Assembly: GCA_945875435.1 (NCBI GenBank)
Contig: CAMCKH010000002.1
Span: 92,597 to 156,596 of the forward strand
Length of the DNA: 64,000 nucleotides
Direction: 5' to 3'
Origin: an uncultured Erysipelotrichaceae bacterium
GTDB lineage: Bacteria > Bacillota_I > Bacilli_A > Erysipelotrichales > Erysipelotrichaceae
Part shown: in pieces, positions 7,007 through 16,306 of the stretch
How positions within the stretch are numbered: position 1 is the stretch's first letter
Layout: the number at the start of each line of letters is the position of its first letter
Translations under genes and position numbers: made by a program
Notes under the pieces: model-generated
Databases searched by the model: none
Seen by the model: only the letters and a program-made list of their open reading frames with translations
What the model was told of the DNA's origin: nothing

Positions 7007-9826
7007 TTAGATAAGCTCCTTTCTTAAATATGTAGCTGTATAAGAAATTTTAGATTTTTTAACCTCTTCTGGTGTACCACAAGCTATAACTTCACCACCG
7101 TTAACACCGCCATCAGGACCTAAATCTATTAAATAATCCGCATTTTTTAAAACATCTAAATTATGTTCAATAACCACAACACTATCACCATTATCAACTA
7201 TTTTCCTTAATACTTGAATCAATTTATTTACATCTTCGCTATGTAAACCAGTTGTAGGTTCATCTAAGATAAATATTGTTTTTCCTGTTGCTTTTTTTTG
7301 AAGTTCATAAGCTAATTTAACTCTTTGTGCCTCTCCTCCAGAAAGGGTGGTAGAACTTTGACCTAATTCCAAATACCCTAACCCAACATCATAAAGTACT
7401 TTTAATTTATTTTTAATAAGATGATGATTTTCAAAAAAAACCATCGCATCACTGACACTCATTTTTAAAACATCATAAATATTTTTACCTTTAAATCTAA
7501 CATTTAAAGTTTCACTATTGTATCTTTGACCATTACAATCTTCACAATTCACATAAACATCAGGAACTAAAAGCATTGATATTTTTTTAACACCATCACC
7601 AGCACAACTTTCACATCTTCCACCTTTAACGTTAAAACTAAATCTTCCCTTAGTATATCCTTTTGCTTTAGCATCTGGAGTTAAAGCGAATAAATCTCTA
7701 ATGTCATCAAAAACACCCACATAAGTGGAAGGATTACTTCTAGGACTTCTACCAATAGGATCTTGATCTATCAAAACTATTTTATCAATATGTTCTAATC
7801 CTTTAATTTCTTGATGTTTTCCAGCTTTAATCTTAACTCTTTCAAAATGTTTCATAATACCTTTAGCTAAAATTTCATTAATTAAGGTAGATTTTCCGCT
7901 TCCAGATACCCCACTAACTCCAGTTAAAGTATTTAATGGTATTTTAACATCTATATTTTTTAAATTATTTTCACTAGCACCTATTATTTCAATATATTTA
8001 CCATTACCCTTATTTCTTTCTTTAGGGTAAGTTATTACTTTTCTTTTTGATAAATAAGCTCCTGTGATTGAGGTAGGATGATTCATTATTTCCAAAGGAG
8101 TTCCTTGTGCAACTATGTAGCCACCGTCTTTTCCAGCATAAGGACCAACATCCACAATATAATCACTAGCCTTCATCGTATCTTCATCATGTTCTACGAC
8201 TATTAAAGTGTTACCTAGATCTCTAATATTCAAAAGACTATTTATCAATCTATCATTATCTTTTTGGTGAAGCCCGATGCTTGGTTCATCCAAAACATAT
8301 AAAACTCCGGTTAAAGCACTACCTATTTGAGTTGCGAGCCTTATTCTTTGAGATTCACCGCCAGATAGAGTAGAGCTCATTCGATTTAAAGTTAAATAAT
8401 TTAAACCTACATCATTTAAAAATTTAAAACGTTTTGTAAGATCTGTCAGCAACATTTGTGCAATTTCTTTTTTTGTTTTATCAAGATTTAAATTTACTAA
8501 AAATTCATAGGCCTTATCAATGCTTAGTTTGGTAAATTCACTTATATTTAAACCACCAACCTTAACTGATAAAGATTTCTCATTCAATCTATCACCATCA
8601 CAAGTAATACATTTTTTATCTTCTAAAAAACTAGCATAATAAGTCTTTGCGAAATCAGAAGTTGTTTCTAAACTTCTTCTTTCAATTAAACTTGATATCC
8701 CTTCAATATAATCATCACGGTAATAGGTGTTACCACTATCAGAAGTTAATTTATATTTTATTCTTTCTTTTGAACCTCTAGTAATAATTTCCATTTCATT
8801 GCTATCAAAATCTTTAAGTGGTTTATCTAAATCAATCTTATAATGCACACATAAGGCTTTAAATGTTTGCCACTCAAGATTATTGGTATTTAAAATATTT
8901 TTATAATATTTTATTCCTCCTTGATTAATACTAAGATTACTATCAGGTATTAAAAGTTCATTATCTACACTTTGACTAATTCCAAGACCATTACAAGTTA
9001 CACAGGCACCTATTGGAGAATTAAAACTAAAAAAGCTAGGTTCAAGATTAGGAACGCTAAATCCGCATATATGACAAGTATTTGTGGTGGAATAAAGTTT
9101 AAATTCAGTTTCATTTTTAACAATTACACTGCTTCCATTTAATTTTAAAGCCACTTCAATAGAATCGAAAAGTCTAGTTCTACTATCTTCTTTTAATTTA
9201 ATCCTATCCACAACCACATCTATAGTATGTTTTTTATTTTTTTCTAATTCTTCTATTTCTTCCAATAGAAATAATTGTTTATTAATATATACTCTTAAAA
9301 AACCTTCTTTTCTTAATTTAGAAAAAAGTTCTTTAAAACTACCCTTGGCATTTTCTTTAATTCTTGAAAGTATCTCTATCTTACTCTCTAAGGGACTATT
9401 CATAATATTTTTCACAATAAAATCAATAGAATTACCTTCTATTTTAATATTATGATTAGGGCAGTAAACATCACCACATCTTGCATAAAGCAATCTTAAA
9501 TAATCATAAATTTCAGTTACAGTACCAACAGTACTTCTTGGATTATTTGAAGTTGTTTTTTGATCAATACTAATCGCAGGACTTAGACCTTCAATGCTAT
9601 CTACATCAGGTTTTTCGATTCCGCCTAAAAATTGTCTAGCATAAGAACTTAAAGACTCAATGTATCTTCTTCTTCCCTCGGCATAAATTGTATCGAAAGC
9701 TAACGATGTTTTACCGCTACCACTTAAACCAGTCATAATTATCATTTTATTTCTTGGTAAAGTTAAGTCTATATTTTTTAAGTTATTTACTCTAGCACCT
9801 TTAATTACTATTGAATCATTTTTCAT
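7007..9826 (-). CDS. uvrA: Excinuclease ABC subunit A
   Basis: DNA damage-recognition ATPase of nucleotide excision repair; it loads UvrB at lesions. The 939-residue length is typical. Two ABC ATPase modules are visible: Walker A GLSGSGKT at 33-40 and GVSGSGKST in the second half, with LSGGESQR and LSGGEAQR signatures. Zinc-finger cysteines occur in CHICG...CVTC and CESC...CEDC. The ATG at 9824-9826 has no Shine-Dalgarno site and lies seven bases after TATAAT. uvrB is not adjacent. hprK and lgt follow closely and probably share its transcript. Confidence 0.97.
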   Translation of the reverse strand: MKNDSIVIKGARVNNLKNIDLTLPRNKMIIMTGLSGSGKTSLAFDTIYAEGRRRYIESLSSYARQFLGGIEKPDVDSIEGLSPAISIDQKTTSNNPRSTVGTVTEIYDYLRLLYARCGDVYCPNHNIKIEGNSIDFIVKNIMNSPLESKIEILSRIKENAKGSFKELFSKLRKEGFLRVYINKQLFLLEEIEELEKNKKHTIDVVVDRIKLKEDSRTRLFDSIEVALKLNGSSVIVKNETEFKLYSTTNTCHICGFSVPNLEPSFFSFNSPIGACVTCNGLGISQSVDNELLIPDSNLSINQGGIKYYKNILNTNNLEWQTFKALCVHYKIDLDKPLKDFDSNEMEIITRGSKERIKYKLTSDSGNTYYRDDYIEGISSLIERRSLETTSDFAKTYYASFLEDKKCITCDGDRLNEKSLSVKVGGLNISEFTKLSIDKAYEFLVNLNLDKTKKEIAQMLLTDLTKRFKFLNDVGLNYLTLNRMSSTLSGGESQRIRLATQIGSALTGVLYVLDEPSIGLHQKDNDRLINSLLNIRDLGNTLIVVEHDEDTMKASDYIVDVGPYAGKDGGYIVAQGTPLEIMNHPTSITGAYLSKRKVITYPKERNKGNGKYIEIIGASENNLKNIDVKIPLNTLTGVSGVSGSGKSTLINEILAKGIMKHFERVKIKAGKHQEIKGLEHIDKIVLIDQDPIGRSPRSNPSTYVGVFDDIRDLFALTPDAKAKGYTKGRFSFNVKGGRCESCAGDGVKKISMLLVPDVYVNCEDCNGQRYNSETLNVRFKGKNIYDVLKMSVSDAMVFFENHHLIKNKLKVLYDVGLGYLELGQSSTTLSGGEAQRVKLAYELQKKATGKTIFILDEPTTGLHSEDVNKLIQVLRKIVDNGDSVVVIEHNLDVLKNADYLIDLGPDGGVNGGEVIACGTPEEVKKSKISYTATYLRKELI

Positions 9827-10026
9827 ATCTATAATTATACATTAATTTATACTTATTTATAATAAAGACTGCTTTACAAATCTAAAATAGTCATAACAAT
9901 TTAAGATAAGTAATTATGGTGTAGGAAACCCTTGTTCTTACTTGTGATTAGAAATACACTTAACAAATTACTTTTTATATTTCAAAACAAAGATAAGGTT
10001 AGCTAAAATTTGTTAAAATCTATTTT
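9827..10026. other. Intergenic region upstream of uvrA with a LexA-like site
   Basis: No gene is seen. At 9925-9938 the minus strand reads AGAACAAGGGTTTC, which fits the Bacillus LexA (DinR) consensus CGAACRNRYGTTYC at 12 of 14 positions. uvrA is an SOS gene in Bacillus. However, the site is about 85 bases upstream of the leaderless -10 box, so it would need a second, upstream promoter to matter. Confidence 0.25.
9834..9839 (-). promoter_or_regulatory. Leaderless -10 box of uvrA
   Basis: On the minus strand TATAAT is followed by seven bases and then the uvrA ATG. The -35 region is poor (TTATAA at 17 bases). Confidence 0.45.
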
Positions 10027-10058
10027 AAAAAGTTAGTATCACTAACTTTTTATTTTTA
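10026..10058 (-). terminator. Terminator after the glycerophosphodiesterase gene
   Basis: AAAAAGTTAG (10027-10036) pairs with CTAACTTTTT (10042-10051), with T-tracts on both strands. Confidence 0.7.
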
Positions 10059-10067
10059 TAATAATTA

Positions 10068-11861
10068 TTAATTTAATAAATTATCAATAACAATTTCTAT
10101 ATCACTTCTTTTTTCTCTTTTCTCAATCCCTAATTTAACACATTTAACACAGTCGGTAATAATACCATCTATTTCCATATTCACAAATTTCGCTATAGAT
10201 TCTTCGCTATTAACAGTCCAAACTACTACTTTTTTTCCTTTTGATTTTATACTATCTATTTTTTCAATCGTAGCTTCTCTTTCTTCCATAATTAAAATAT
10301 CCCCTTTTAATTCGTCAACTTTTCCAAACGCAAAGAAATATAAAAAACCACTTGTAACTTCAGGATATTTTTCTTCAATATATTCAATCAATGAATAATC
10401 CAAAGATATTAAAGCAACTTCTTGAATCATATTTTTTGACTTTACAATTTCAACAACATCATCAACCATTTTAAAATCTGCACTAACACCTTTTAATTCA
10501 ATATATAAACCTATTTTTCCTTTTGCAGCATCTAAAAATTCTTCCAAAGTTGCGACTTTATAAGAAGGTCTAGAAGTATCAAACAAATCTTTAACACTTA
10601 ATTGTTTAATTTCAAACAAACTCATTTCTTGTGCTTTTCTTTTATCATTCGCAACACGCAAAAAGTCAGAATCATGATTAATAATGTAATAGCCATCTTT
10701 AGTTCTTTGAACATCTATCTCACTCCAAGAAATCTTTTCTTCAATAGCTTTCTTTAAACTTTCAACTGTATTTTCCGCAGCCAAATCTCCCCCACCACGA
10801 TGAGCTACTATTTCAATTTTATGATTAAACTTAAAAATTTCATCAAAATATGTTGCAGCAACTTTACTAAAAATAATATTAAATGAAATAATTAAAAATA
10901 CTATAATACTAAAAAATAATAATTTCAAAAATACTTTAGTATCTTTATCTTTAATTACAATTTCGTTTTCAAAAATATTACCTTCATTCTTGTTATAACG
11001 ATAAAACACATTGGTTAAAATATAAGAAAAGATAGGCATAGACATAAAAGCTATTAAAAACAAATACTCACTCAAAAACATTGTAATTAAAATAAGATAT
11101 TCTTTAGTCAATGTTAAAATATTAAATGCTCTACAAATAATGCAAGTAAGTACCAAAATAAAGCTGCCTATTAAAATAAATAAACCTACATTCACAAATA
11201 TGCTTTTTATAATTTCAAAAATTAAAGACTTATAATATTTTAAAAATAATATTCTTGATTTTTTTAAAGATTGTACAATATCATTTTTTAATATCAAAAT
11301 ATAATGAAAAATAAAACAATGAATAATACTAACCACAAATAAAATTATTAATAACCCTATATAAATAGATGTATAAAACGTGTTATTAAAAATCACATCG
11401 GTAATAAAATTTGGAATTTCAAATTGTTTTAATAAATTAATAGTAAAACCAATTCCAGTTAAAGGAACTATCAGTGCTACATATAATAAAACAAATAATC
11501 CTGATGGTTTTAAAAAAGATTTTAAACTTTTTTGTACTAAAATTAAAATACTTCTAATACTAAAATTAGTTTTTCCTTCACAAATCAATGATCCTATATA
11601 TATGAAAGCATTAATATCTACTCCGATTAAAATTATAAATAATAAAATAACTATAAATAAGAAAAATATACCTTGTATACTAAACAAAAACCTTATAAAA
11701 TTACTACTAGAAACACTACTTCTGCCACTACTTTTAAGCAATAAATCAATGATAATTGAACTTAACGGCAAAATAAATAAAGTTACAATTCCTTTAGTTA
11801 CAATTTGGTATTTTAAATATATCCATAAAATATTAATCGATTTAATAATTTTTTCCTTCAT
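10068..11861 (-). CDS. Membrane-anchored glycerophosphoryl diester phosphodiesterase
   Basis: Hydrolyses glycerophosphodiesters, or possibly lipoteichoic-acid/lipid head-group products, to glycerol-3-phosphate and an alcohol. The 597-residue protein has about eight hydrophobic helices (1-340), matching the GDPD membrane domain. A GDPD TIM-barrel follows, with HRG at 354-356, ENT at 363-365, the metal-binding SEIDVQ pair and the catalytic NHD motif. The barrel should face outward, but topology is inferred. The ATG overlaps the upstream sulfoxide reductase end region by a few bases of spacing, so the two genes form an operon. Confidence 0.88.
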   Translation of the reverse strand: MKEKIIKSINILWIYLKYQIVTKGIVTLFILPLSSIIIDLLLKSSGRSSVSSSNFIRFLFSIQGIFFLFIVILLFIILIGVDINAFIYIGSLICEGKTNFSIRSILILVQKSLKSFLKPSGLFVLLYVALIVPLTGIGFTINLLKQFEIPNFITDVIFNNTFYTSIYIGLLIILFVVSIIHCFIFHYILILKNDIVQSLKKSRILFLKYYKSLIFEIIKSIFVNVGLFILIGSFILVLTCIICRAFNILTLTKEYLILITMFLSEYLFLIAFMSMPIFSYILTNVFYRYNKNEGNIFENEIVIKDKDTKVFLKLLFFSIIVFLIISFNIIFSKVAATYFDEIFKFNHKIEIVAHRGGGDLAAENTVESLKKAIEEKISWSEIDVQRTKDGYYIINHDSDFLRVANDKRKAQEMSLFEIKQLSVKDLFDTSRPSYKVATLEEFLDAAKGKIGLYIELKGVSADFKMVDDVVEIVKSKNMIQEVALISLDYSLIEYIEEKYPEVTSGFLYFFAFGKVDELKGDILIMEEREATIEKIDSIKSKGKKVVVWTVNSEESIAKFVNMEIDGIITDCVKCVKLGIEKREKRSDIEIVIDNLLN

Positions 11862-11864
11862 AGA

Positions 11865-12341
11865 TTAATATTTATTTTCTTTCAAATAATTGAAAAGAAT
11901 AGCACCTTTCTTTTCACTAATAATTTGTGCAATATTTTCAAATAGATTTTTATCTTCCTCACTAAATCTACTAAACAATGGAGAATCAACATCAATCACA
12001 GCTAAAACATTACCATTATAAATAATTGGTACCACAAGTTCACTATTGCTGGCACTATCACAAGCGATATGATCTTCAAATTTATGAACATCTTCAACTA
12101 TAATACTGGTTTTATTTCTAGCCGCATAACCACAAACCCCTCTATTTAAAGCAATTCTAGTACACGCAACCTTTCCTTGAAAAGTTCCAAGAACCAATTC
12201 ATCATCTTTCATAAAATAAAAACCTACCCAATTAAGATTGTTTAAACTTTCATTAATCAAAGCTGTTATGTTTGATAAAGATGCGATTAAATCTTTCTCT
12301 TCCAACAAATATTTAATTTGATTTATAATAATTTCATTCAT
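11865..12341 (-). CDS. msrC: Free methionine-(R)-sulfoxide reductase (GAF domain)
   Basis: Reduces free L-methionine-R-sulfoxide with thioredoxin-like reductants. It is a single 158-residue GAF domain carrying the three family cysteines, at positions 60 (CTRIA), 70 (GVCGYAA) and 94 (HIACDSAS). The motif AVIDVDSP near the C-terminus also fits fRMsr. The start has a GAGGG site, and a TATAAT lies about 25 bases upstream. It leads an operon with the downstream phosphodiesterase. Its methionine-salvage role fits the SAM-hydrolase operon seen later, although they are not linked. Confidence 0.9.
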   Translation of the reverse strand: MNEIIINQIKYLLEEKDLIASLSNITALINESLNNLNWVGFYFMKDDELVLGTFQGKVACTRIALNRGVCGYAARNKTSIIVEDVHKFEDHIACDSASNSELVVPIIYNGNVLAVIDVDSPLFSRFSEEDKNLFENIAQIISEKKGAILFNYLKENKY

Positions 12342-12365
12342 ATTTTTACCCTCAACATAATAATA

Positions 12366-12473
12366 TTATAACTTATTATTATTTTTGTTTTTAAAATATT
12401 CTCTCACTATAGTGATAACTTTTGTTTGATAAAGTCTAGTCGCATTAAAATATCTTAACGATGAATTTATCAT
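12366..12473 (-). CDS. Small ORF or gene remnant upstream of msrC
   Basis: A 35-codon frame begins MINSSLRYFNATRLYQ and ends in a Lys/Asn-rich tail. Composition looks protein-like: alternating basic and hydrophobic residues with ordinary codon choice. The frame is open a few codons further upstream to a TAA. The ribosome-binding site is weak (AGG at ten bases). Its stop overlaps the msrC TATAAT. An adjacent frame at about 12515-12600 (ending IERLLLQSLWL) could belong to the same decayed gene. Function unknown. Confidence 0.25.
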   Translation of the reverse strand: MINSSLRYFNATRLYQTKVITIVREYFKNKNNNKL

Positions 12474-12681
12474 ATTGGTAAACCTATCTATTTGAACTAC
12501 TTATTATCTAAAGCCAAAGAGATTGCAACAACAATCTTTCAATACCGTTTAAATAAATTGTATCAACACATTTATTTGAGCATAGCTTATTCAACATTAT
12601 TGACTAAAGTAACAAAACACTGTTTTAAATAATTTAATAATATTGCATTCTATATATAAGTTATTTTTTTGAAAGATTTTA
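12474..12681. other. Gene-poor intergenic stretch
   Basis: Between the small ORF and the HMG-CoA synthase terminator I see only a short hairpin (AGATTG...CAATCT, about 12520-12538) and possible decayed coding sequence on the minus strand. A perfect 10-base palindrome CACTATAGTG lies at 12405-12414 inside the neighbouring small ORF. Confidence 0.3.
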
Positions 12682-12712
12682 AAAATAAAAGAGTTTTTAA
12701 CTCTTTTATTTA
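12682..12712 (-). terminator. Terminator after HMG-CoA synthase
   Basis: AATAAAAGAGTT (12684-12695) pairs with AACTCTTTTATT (12699-12710), and T-rich sequence follows on the minus strand. It overlaps the stop codon at 12706-12708. Confidence 0.7.
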
Positions 12713-13833
12713 ATTTTATAAATTCTCTTATGATTTTCTATTCCATCAAAATAAATTTGATGTTTATTTTTATCAATATATTTATCTTCCCCTTCAAGAT
12801 AAAGTTTTTCATACTCATCAATGCTTAATTTAATTCTATTATTTAATAATTTTTGATGTTTAATGCTGTTTAGGTGGTTTTTAAAACCACTTACTAATTC
12901 TAGACTAAAAAACTGACCTACTGCCCCAGATCCATACGCAAACATTCCAATCATATCATTAGCTTTTAAAGTATCATCATTTTCAATAAGCGATAAAAAA
13001 CTTAAATATAAAGAACCAGTATAGATATTTCCTATTTTTTTATTGTAAGTCTTACTTATCTCATATCTTTTTAAAATATGTTCATCTTCAATCAAACTAG
13101 AAATGGCTTTTTGCCCTAATTTACCATAAGGTATATGACAACATATAGCTGCAAAATCTTTACTTGAAATTTTATTTTTAGTTATATAATCACTAAATGT
13201 TTTTTGGAAAAAATTAATATAAGTATCTATAGATAATTTTCCATCCACAATCGGTGTATTACTGTAATTCGGACGATAAAAATCCATCACATCTTCACTA
13301 ATATAAGAACTATTCGACGAAATAGTTGCGATTTTTGGATCTTTTGAAACAATAATCGCAATAGATCCCACTCCTTGAGTTGCTTCAGCACTTGAAAACA
13401 TTTCATACTTAGCTAAATCAGAAGTTAGAATTAAAACCTTTTTATCTTCATTTAAAGCTATATAATTTCTTGCGATCTCAAGAGCCATAGTTGATGAAAA
13501 ACACGCTTGTTTTAATTCAATAAATCTTGAATTAGAATTTATTTTTAATAACTCTTTTAAAAATATTCCATTAGCCTTCGATTGATCAATGCTACTTTCA
13601 GTCGCAAATAAAACTAAATCTATTTCTTTTAAATCTTCATCGTTCAAAATTGAAATAGCTGCATTTCCAGCTAAAGAAATTATATCTTGGCTATTTTCAA
13701 TAATAGCCATTTCTTCTTGTCCTAAACCTGTAATATATTTATTTGGATCAACACCCCTTTTGATTGCTAGATCTTCTAATTTTATAAAATAACTAGGTAT
13801 ATAAAACCCTATCTTATCTATCCCTATTTTCAT
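12706..13833 (-). CDS. mvaS: Hydroxymethylglutaryl-CoA synthase
   Basis: Condenses acetyl-CoA with acetoacetyl-CoA to HMG-CoA, second step of the mevalonate pathway to isoprenoids (including the undecaprenyl carrier). With the start at 13833 it has 375 residues and the classical N-terminus MKIGIDKIGFYIP. Glu79 (ATES), the acyl-binding Cys111 (KQACFSS) and a late CHIPYGKLG histidine fit the family. An ATG at 13860 has a better GGAGG site, but that string also encodes the thiolase C-terminal glycines and would add nine unusual residues. It overlaps the thiolase gene by about 20 bases, implying translational coupling. Confidence 0.93.
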   Translation of the reverse strand: MKIGIDKIGFYIPSYFIKLEDLAIKRGVDPNKYITGLGQEEMAIIENSQDIISLAGNAAISILNDEDLKEIDLVLFATESSIDQSKANGIFLKELLKINSNSRFIELKQACFSSTMALEIARNYIALNEDKKVLILTSDLAKYEMFSSAEATQGVGSIAIIVSKDPKIATISSNSSYISEDVMDFYRPNYSNTPIVDGKLSIDTYINFFQKTFSDYITKNKISSKDFAAICCHIPYGKLGQKAISSLIEDEHILKRYEISKTYNKKIGNIYTGSLYLSFLSLIENDDTLKANDMIGMFAYGSGAVGQFFSLELVSGFKNHLNSIKHQKLLNNRIKLSIDEYEKLYLEGEDKYIDKNKHQIYFDGIENHKRIYKIK

Positions 13834-14974
13834 ATCTTTTAATTGATACTGCAATCGCATTTCCTCCTCCTATGCATAGTGTCGCAATTCCTTTATTTAA
13901 TTTTTTATTATTTAATTGATGAGTTAATGACACCACAATTCTAGCTCCACTAGCTCCCAAAGGATGTCCTAAAGCTATAGCACCACCATTAATATTAAAT
14001 TTATTAACATCTATTCCAAGACCATCAATAACCGATAAAGCCTGTGCCGCAAAAGCCTCTGTCATTTCTATTAAATCATAATCCTTTAATGAGGTTTTAG
14101 TTTTTTCTAATAATTTTAAAACTGCCTTTACCGGTGCATAACCCATAATATTAGGATCAATTCCTGCATAGACATAATCCTCTATTATAGCTAGAGGTTT
14201 TAAATTTAATTCTAAAGCATCTTTTTCTCTCATTAAAATTAAAAGTGCAGCTCCATCATTTATTGATGAAGAATTTCCAGCTGTAACAGTTCCATCAGGA
14301 ATTAAAGGTTTTAATTTAGATAATTTTTCTAAATTAATATCAAATCTTATTTGTTCATCAAAATTTAATTCATCTACAGTAATAACTTCATTATCAAATT
14401 CTTTATTTTCTGTAGCTTTTATCGCTTTTAAATGTGAATTATAAGCGAATTCATCTTGTCTTGTTCTTGAAATATTAAATTTGTTTGCTAAATTTTCAGC
14501 AGTTTCAATCATTGAAATTTCATTATATATATCATAAAGACCGTCATTTTGAATTGAATCTAAAACTTCTCTTTTACCTATTTTATTATTAAATCTTGAA
14601 TCTTTAAGTAAAAATGGAGCATTTGACATCGATTCAACACCACCCACTAAACAAGCATAACTATCATTTAATTTTAAACTTTGATAACCATGGATAATTG
14701 CCTGCATTCCACTACCACAAACACTGTTTACTACAGTAGCCATAAAATCATTATCCAATGAAAGTTTGAAACCTAATTGTCTTGCTAAATTCTGTCCATT
14801 TCCAGCTTGAATAACATTACCCAAATAAATAGTATCAATTTTATCTTTAGGGAATTTTTCAAGCATCTTTTTTCCAACTAGTGAAGCTATTTCTAAGGCA
14901 CTTAAATTTTTAAATGAACCACCGAATTTCGTAATCAAACTTCTTTTAGCTTCAACTATTACAATTTTATCCAT
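13814..14974 (-). CDS. Acetyl-CoA acetyltransferase (thiolase)
   Basis: Joins two acetyl-CoA into acetoacetyl-CoA, the entry step of the mevalonate pathway. The 386 residues carry the nucleophilic Cys86 in VNSVCGSGMQA, the NGGAIALGHPLGASG histidine motif and the C-terminal CIGGGNA cysteine. The start is the ATG at 14972-14974 with AGGAG upstream; an in-frame extension of 14 residues is non-homologous. It is the first gene of the pair with mvaS and is divergent from the HMG-CoA reductase gene across about 69 bases, so all three genes can be controlled from one short region. Confidence 0.95.
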   Translation of the reverse strand: MDKIVIVEAKRSLITKFGGSFKNLSALEIASLVGKKMLEKFPKDKIDTIYLGNVIQAGNGQNLARQLGFKLSLDNDFMATVVNSVCGSGMQAIIHGYQSLKLNDSYACLVGGVESMSNAPFLLKDSRFNNKIGKREVLDSIQNDGLYDIYNEISMIETAENLANKFNISRTRQDEFAYNSHLKAIKATENKEFDNEVITVDELNFDEQIRFDINLEKLSKLKPLIPDGTVTAGNSSSINDGAALLILMREKDALELNLKPLAIIEDYVYAGIDPNIMGYAPVKAVLKLLEKTKTSLKDYDLIEMTEAFAAQALSVIDGLGIDVNKFNINGGAIALGHPLGASGARIVVSLTHQLNNKKLNKGIATLCIGGGNAIAVSIKRYENRDR

Positions 14975-15009
14975 ACAAACTCCTTTGATTACTAAATATA
15001 TTTTAACAT

Positions 15010-15043
15010 TTTTCAAAATAAATAAAAATGATATAATTTTAAT
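15010..15043 (+). promoter_or_regulatory. Leaderless promoter of HMG-CoA reductase
   Basis: TTTTCA (15010-15015), 16 bases, TATAAT (15032-15037), then TTTAAT and the ATG. The 15-base string TATAATTTTAATATG recurs exactly at ogt and mnmE. Confidence 0.55.
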
Positions 15044-16294
15044 ATGAATAAATTAAATAAATTTTACGAAAAAAATACTAATCAAAGAATTTTAGCTTTA
15101 AAAGAAGCTGGTATAATTTCTAATGAAACTTTTGAAAAACTAAGTAATGATGATTTAAGATTAAATGAAATAAGTGATAAATTAATTGAAAATCAAATTT
15201 CTAATTATGAACTCCCTTATGGAGTAGCTTTAAATTTTTTAGTTAATAATAAAGAATATGTAATTCCTATGGCAATAGAAGAACCATCTGTAATTGCTGC
15301 AGCGAGTTATTCTGCTAAAATAATTAAAGAAAACGGTGGATTTATATCAAAAATGCCTCAAAAATATATTTGTGGTCAAATTGCTTTTACCGAATATGAA
15401 AATATCAATAAAATTGATGAAAATAAAAATGAATTAATAGATTTTATTTATCAAAATAATCCTGCTATTAAAAATTACGGTAAAATCATTGATATTAAAT
15501 ACGAAATTAAAGATATTTTTCTAATAGTTTATTTGATAATAGATTCTGGCGAAGCTATGGGTGCCAATATGATGAATACTGCTTTAGAATCTTTATCAAA
15601 TAAAATTAAAGACATGATAAATGGAGAAATTTTAATTTCTATAATCTCTAACTATGGAAATTATAGTGTTGTGGAATCAGAATTTAAAATACATACATCA
15701 TCACTTGATAAAAACAATTTTAAAGGAATTGATATCGCAAAGAAAATAGTACTCGCAAACAGACTTGCAAAAGCCGATATTTATCGTGCCACAACTCACA
15801 ATAAAGGTATAATGAACGGCATCACAGCTGCTGTAATTGCTTCAGGAAATGATTTTAGAGCAATAGAGGCATCTATTCATTCTTTCGCAACAAAAAGCGG
15901 AAAATACCAACCACTAACCGATTATTATTTAGAAAATGAATATCTAATAGGAAAAATATCTCTACCTATGCTTATTGGTACAGTTGGTGCCAGCATAACT
16001 TCTCACCCTATGGCAAGACTAAGTAAAGAAATAACTAAATGCGAAAATGCTAAAGAGTATTCACAACTAATCGCAGCTGTTGGTTTAGCACAAAACTTCG
16101 CCGCTCTTAGAGCTTTAGTTTCAGAAGGCATCCAAAAAGGACATATGAAACTTCATTATAAATCAATGGCGTTAAATTCAGGTGCCACCATTGAAGAAAT
16201 CCCAACCATTTTAGAGAAAATAAAAAATTTAAAAATAATTGATACGGATATTATTAAAAACATCATTAAAGATTTAAGAGAAAAAGGAGCTTAG
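15044..16294 (+). CDS. mvaA: Hydroxymethylglutaryl-CoA reductase, bacterial class
   Basis: Reduces HMG-CoA to mevalonate with two NAD(P)H. The 416-residue length matches class II (bacterial) enzymes. It shows the catalytic glutamate in EEPSVIAA (Glu80), the SGEAMGANMMNT segment, the nucleotide-binding GTVG region, and a C-terminal flap. The start is the ATG at 15044; no Shine-Dalgarno site is present and the mRNA appears leaderless. Divergent from thiolase-mvaS, it completes the first three steps; the kinases that follow in the pathway are not in this window. Confidence 0.95.
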   Translation: MNKLNKFYEKNTNQRILALKEAGIISNETFEKLSNDDLRLNEISDKLIENQISNYELPYGVALNFLVNNKEYVIPMAIEEPSVIAAASYSAKIIKENGGFISKMPQKYICGQIAFTEYENINKIDENKNELIDFIYQNNPAIKNYGKIIDIKYEIKDIFLIVYLIIDSGEAMGANMMNTALESLSNKIKDMINGEILISIISNYGNYSVVESEFKIHTSSLDKNNFKGIDIAKKIVLANRLAKADIYRATTHNKGIMNGITAAVIASGNDFRAIEASIHSFATKSGKYQPLTDYYLENEYLIGKISLPMLIGTVGASITSHPMARLSKEITKCENAKEYSQLIAAVGLAQNFAALRALVSEGIQKGHMKLHYKSMALNSGATIEEIPTILEKIKNLKIIDTDIIKNIIKDLREKGA

Positions 16295-16306
16295 CTCCTT
16301 TTAATT
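16281..16306. terminator. Bidirectional terminator between mvaA and the glycosylation operon
   Basis: AAAAGGAGC (16282-16290) pairs with GCTCCTTTT (16294-16302). The convergent genes share it. Confidence 0.75.

Noticed and set aside
9905..9940. PreQ1-like string GGTTTCCTACACC upstream of uvrA
   Set aside because: The expected stem, A-rich tail and a queuosine gene are missing.
11380..11868. Open frame of 162 codons antisense to the phosphodiesterase membrane domain
   Set aside because: Shadow of hydrophobic codons in AT-rich DNA; Lys/Ile-rich with no family features.
12405..12414. Perfect palindrome CACTATAGTG near msrC
   Set aside because: Only ten bases and seen once; too short to call an operator.
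13834..13860. Upstream ATG for mvaS at 13860 with a GGAGGAGG site
   Set aside because: The purine run encodes the conserved thiolase glycines, and the added nine residues precede the canonical MKIGIDKIGF start. Not fully excluded.
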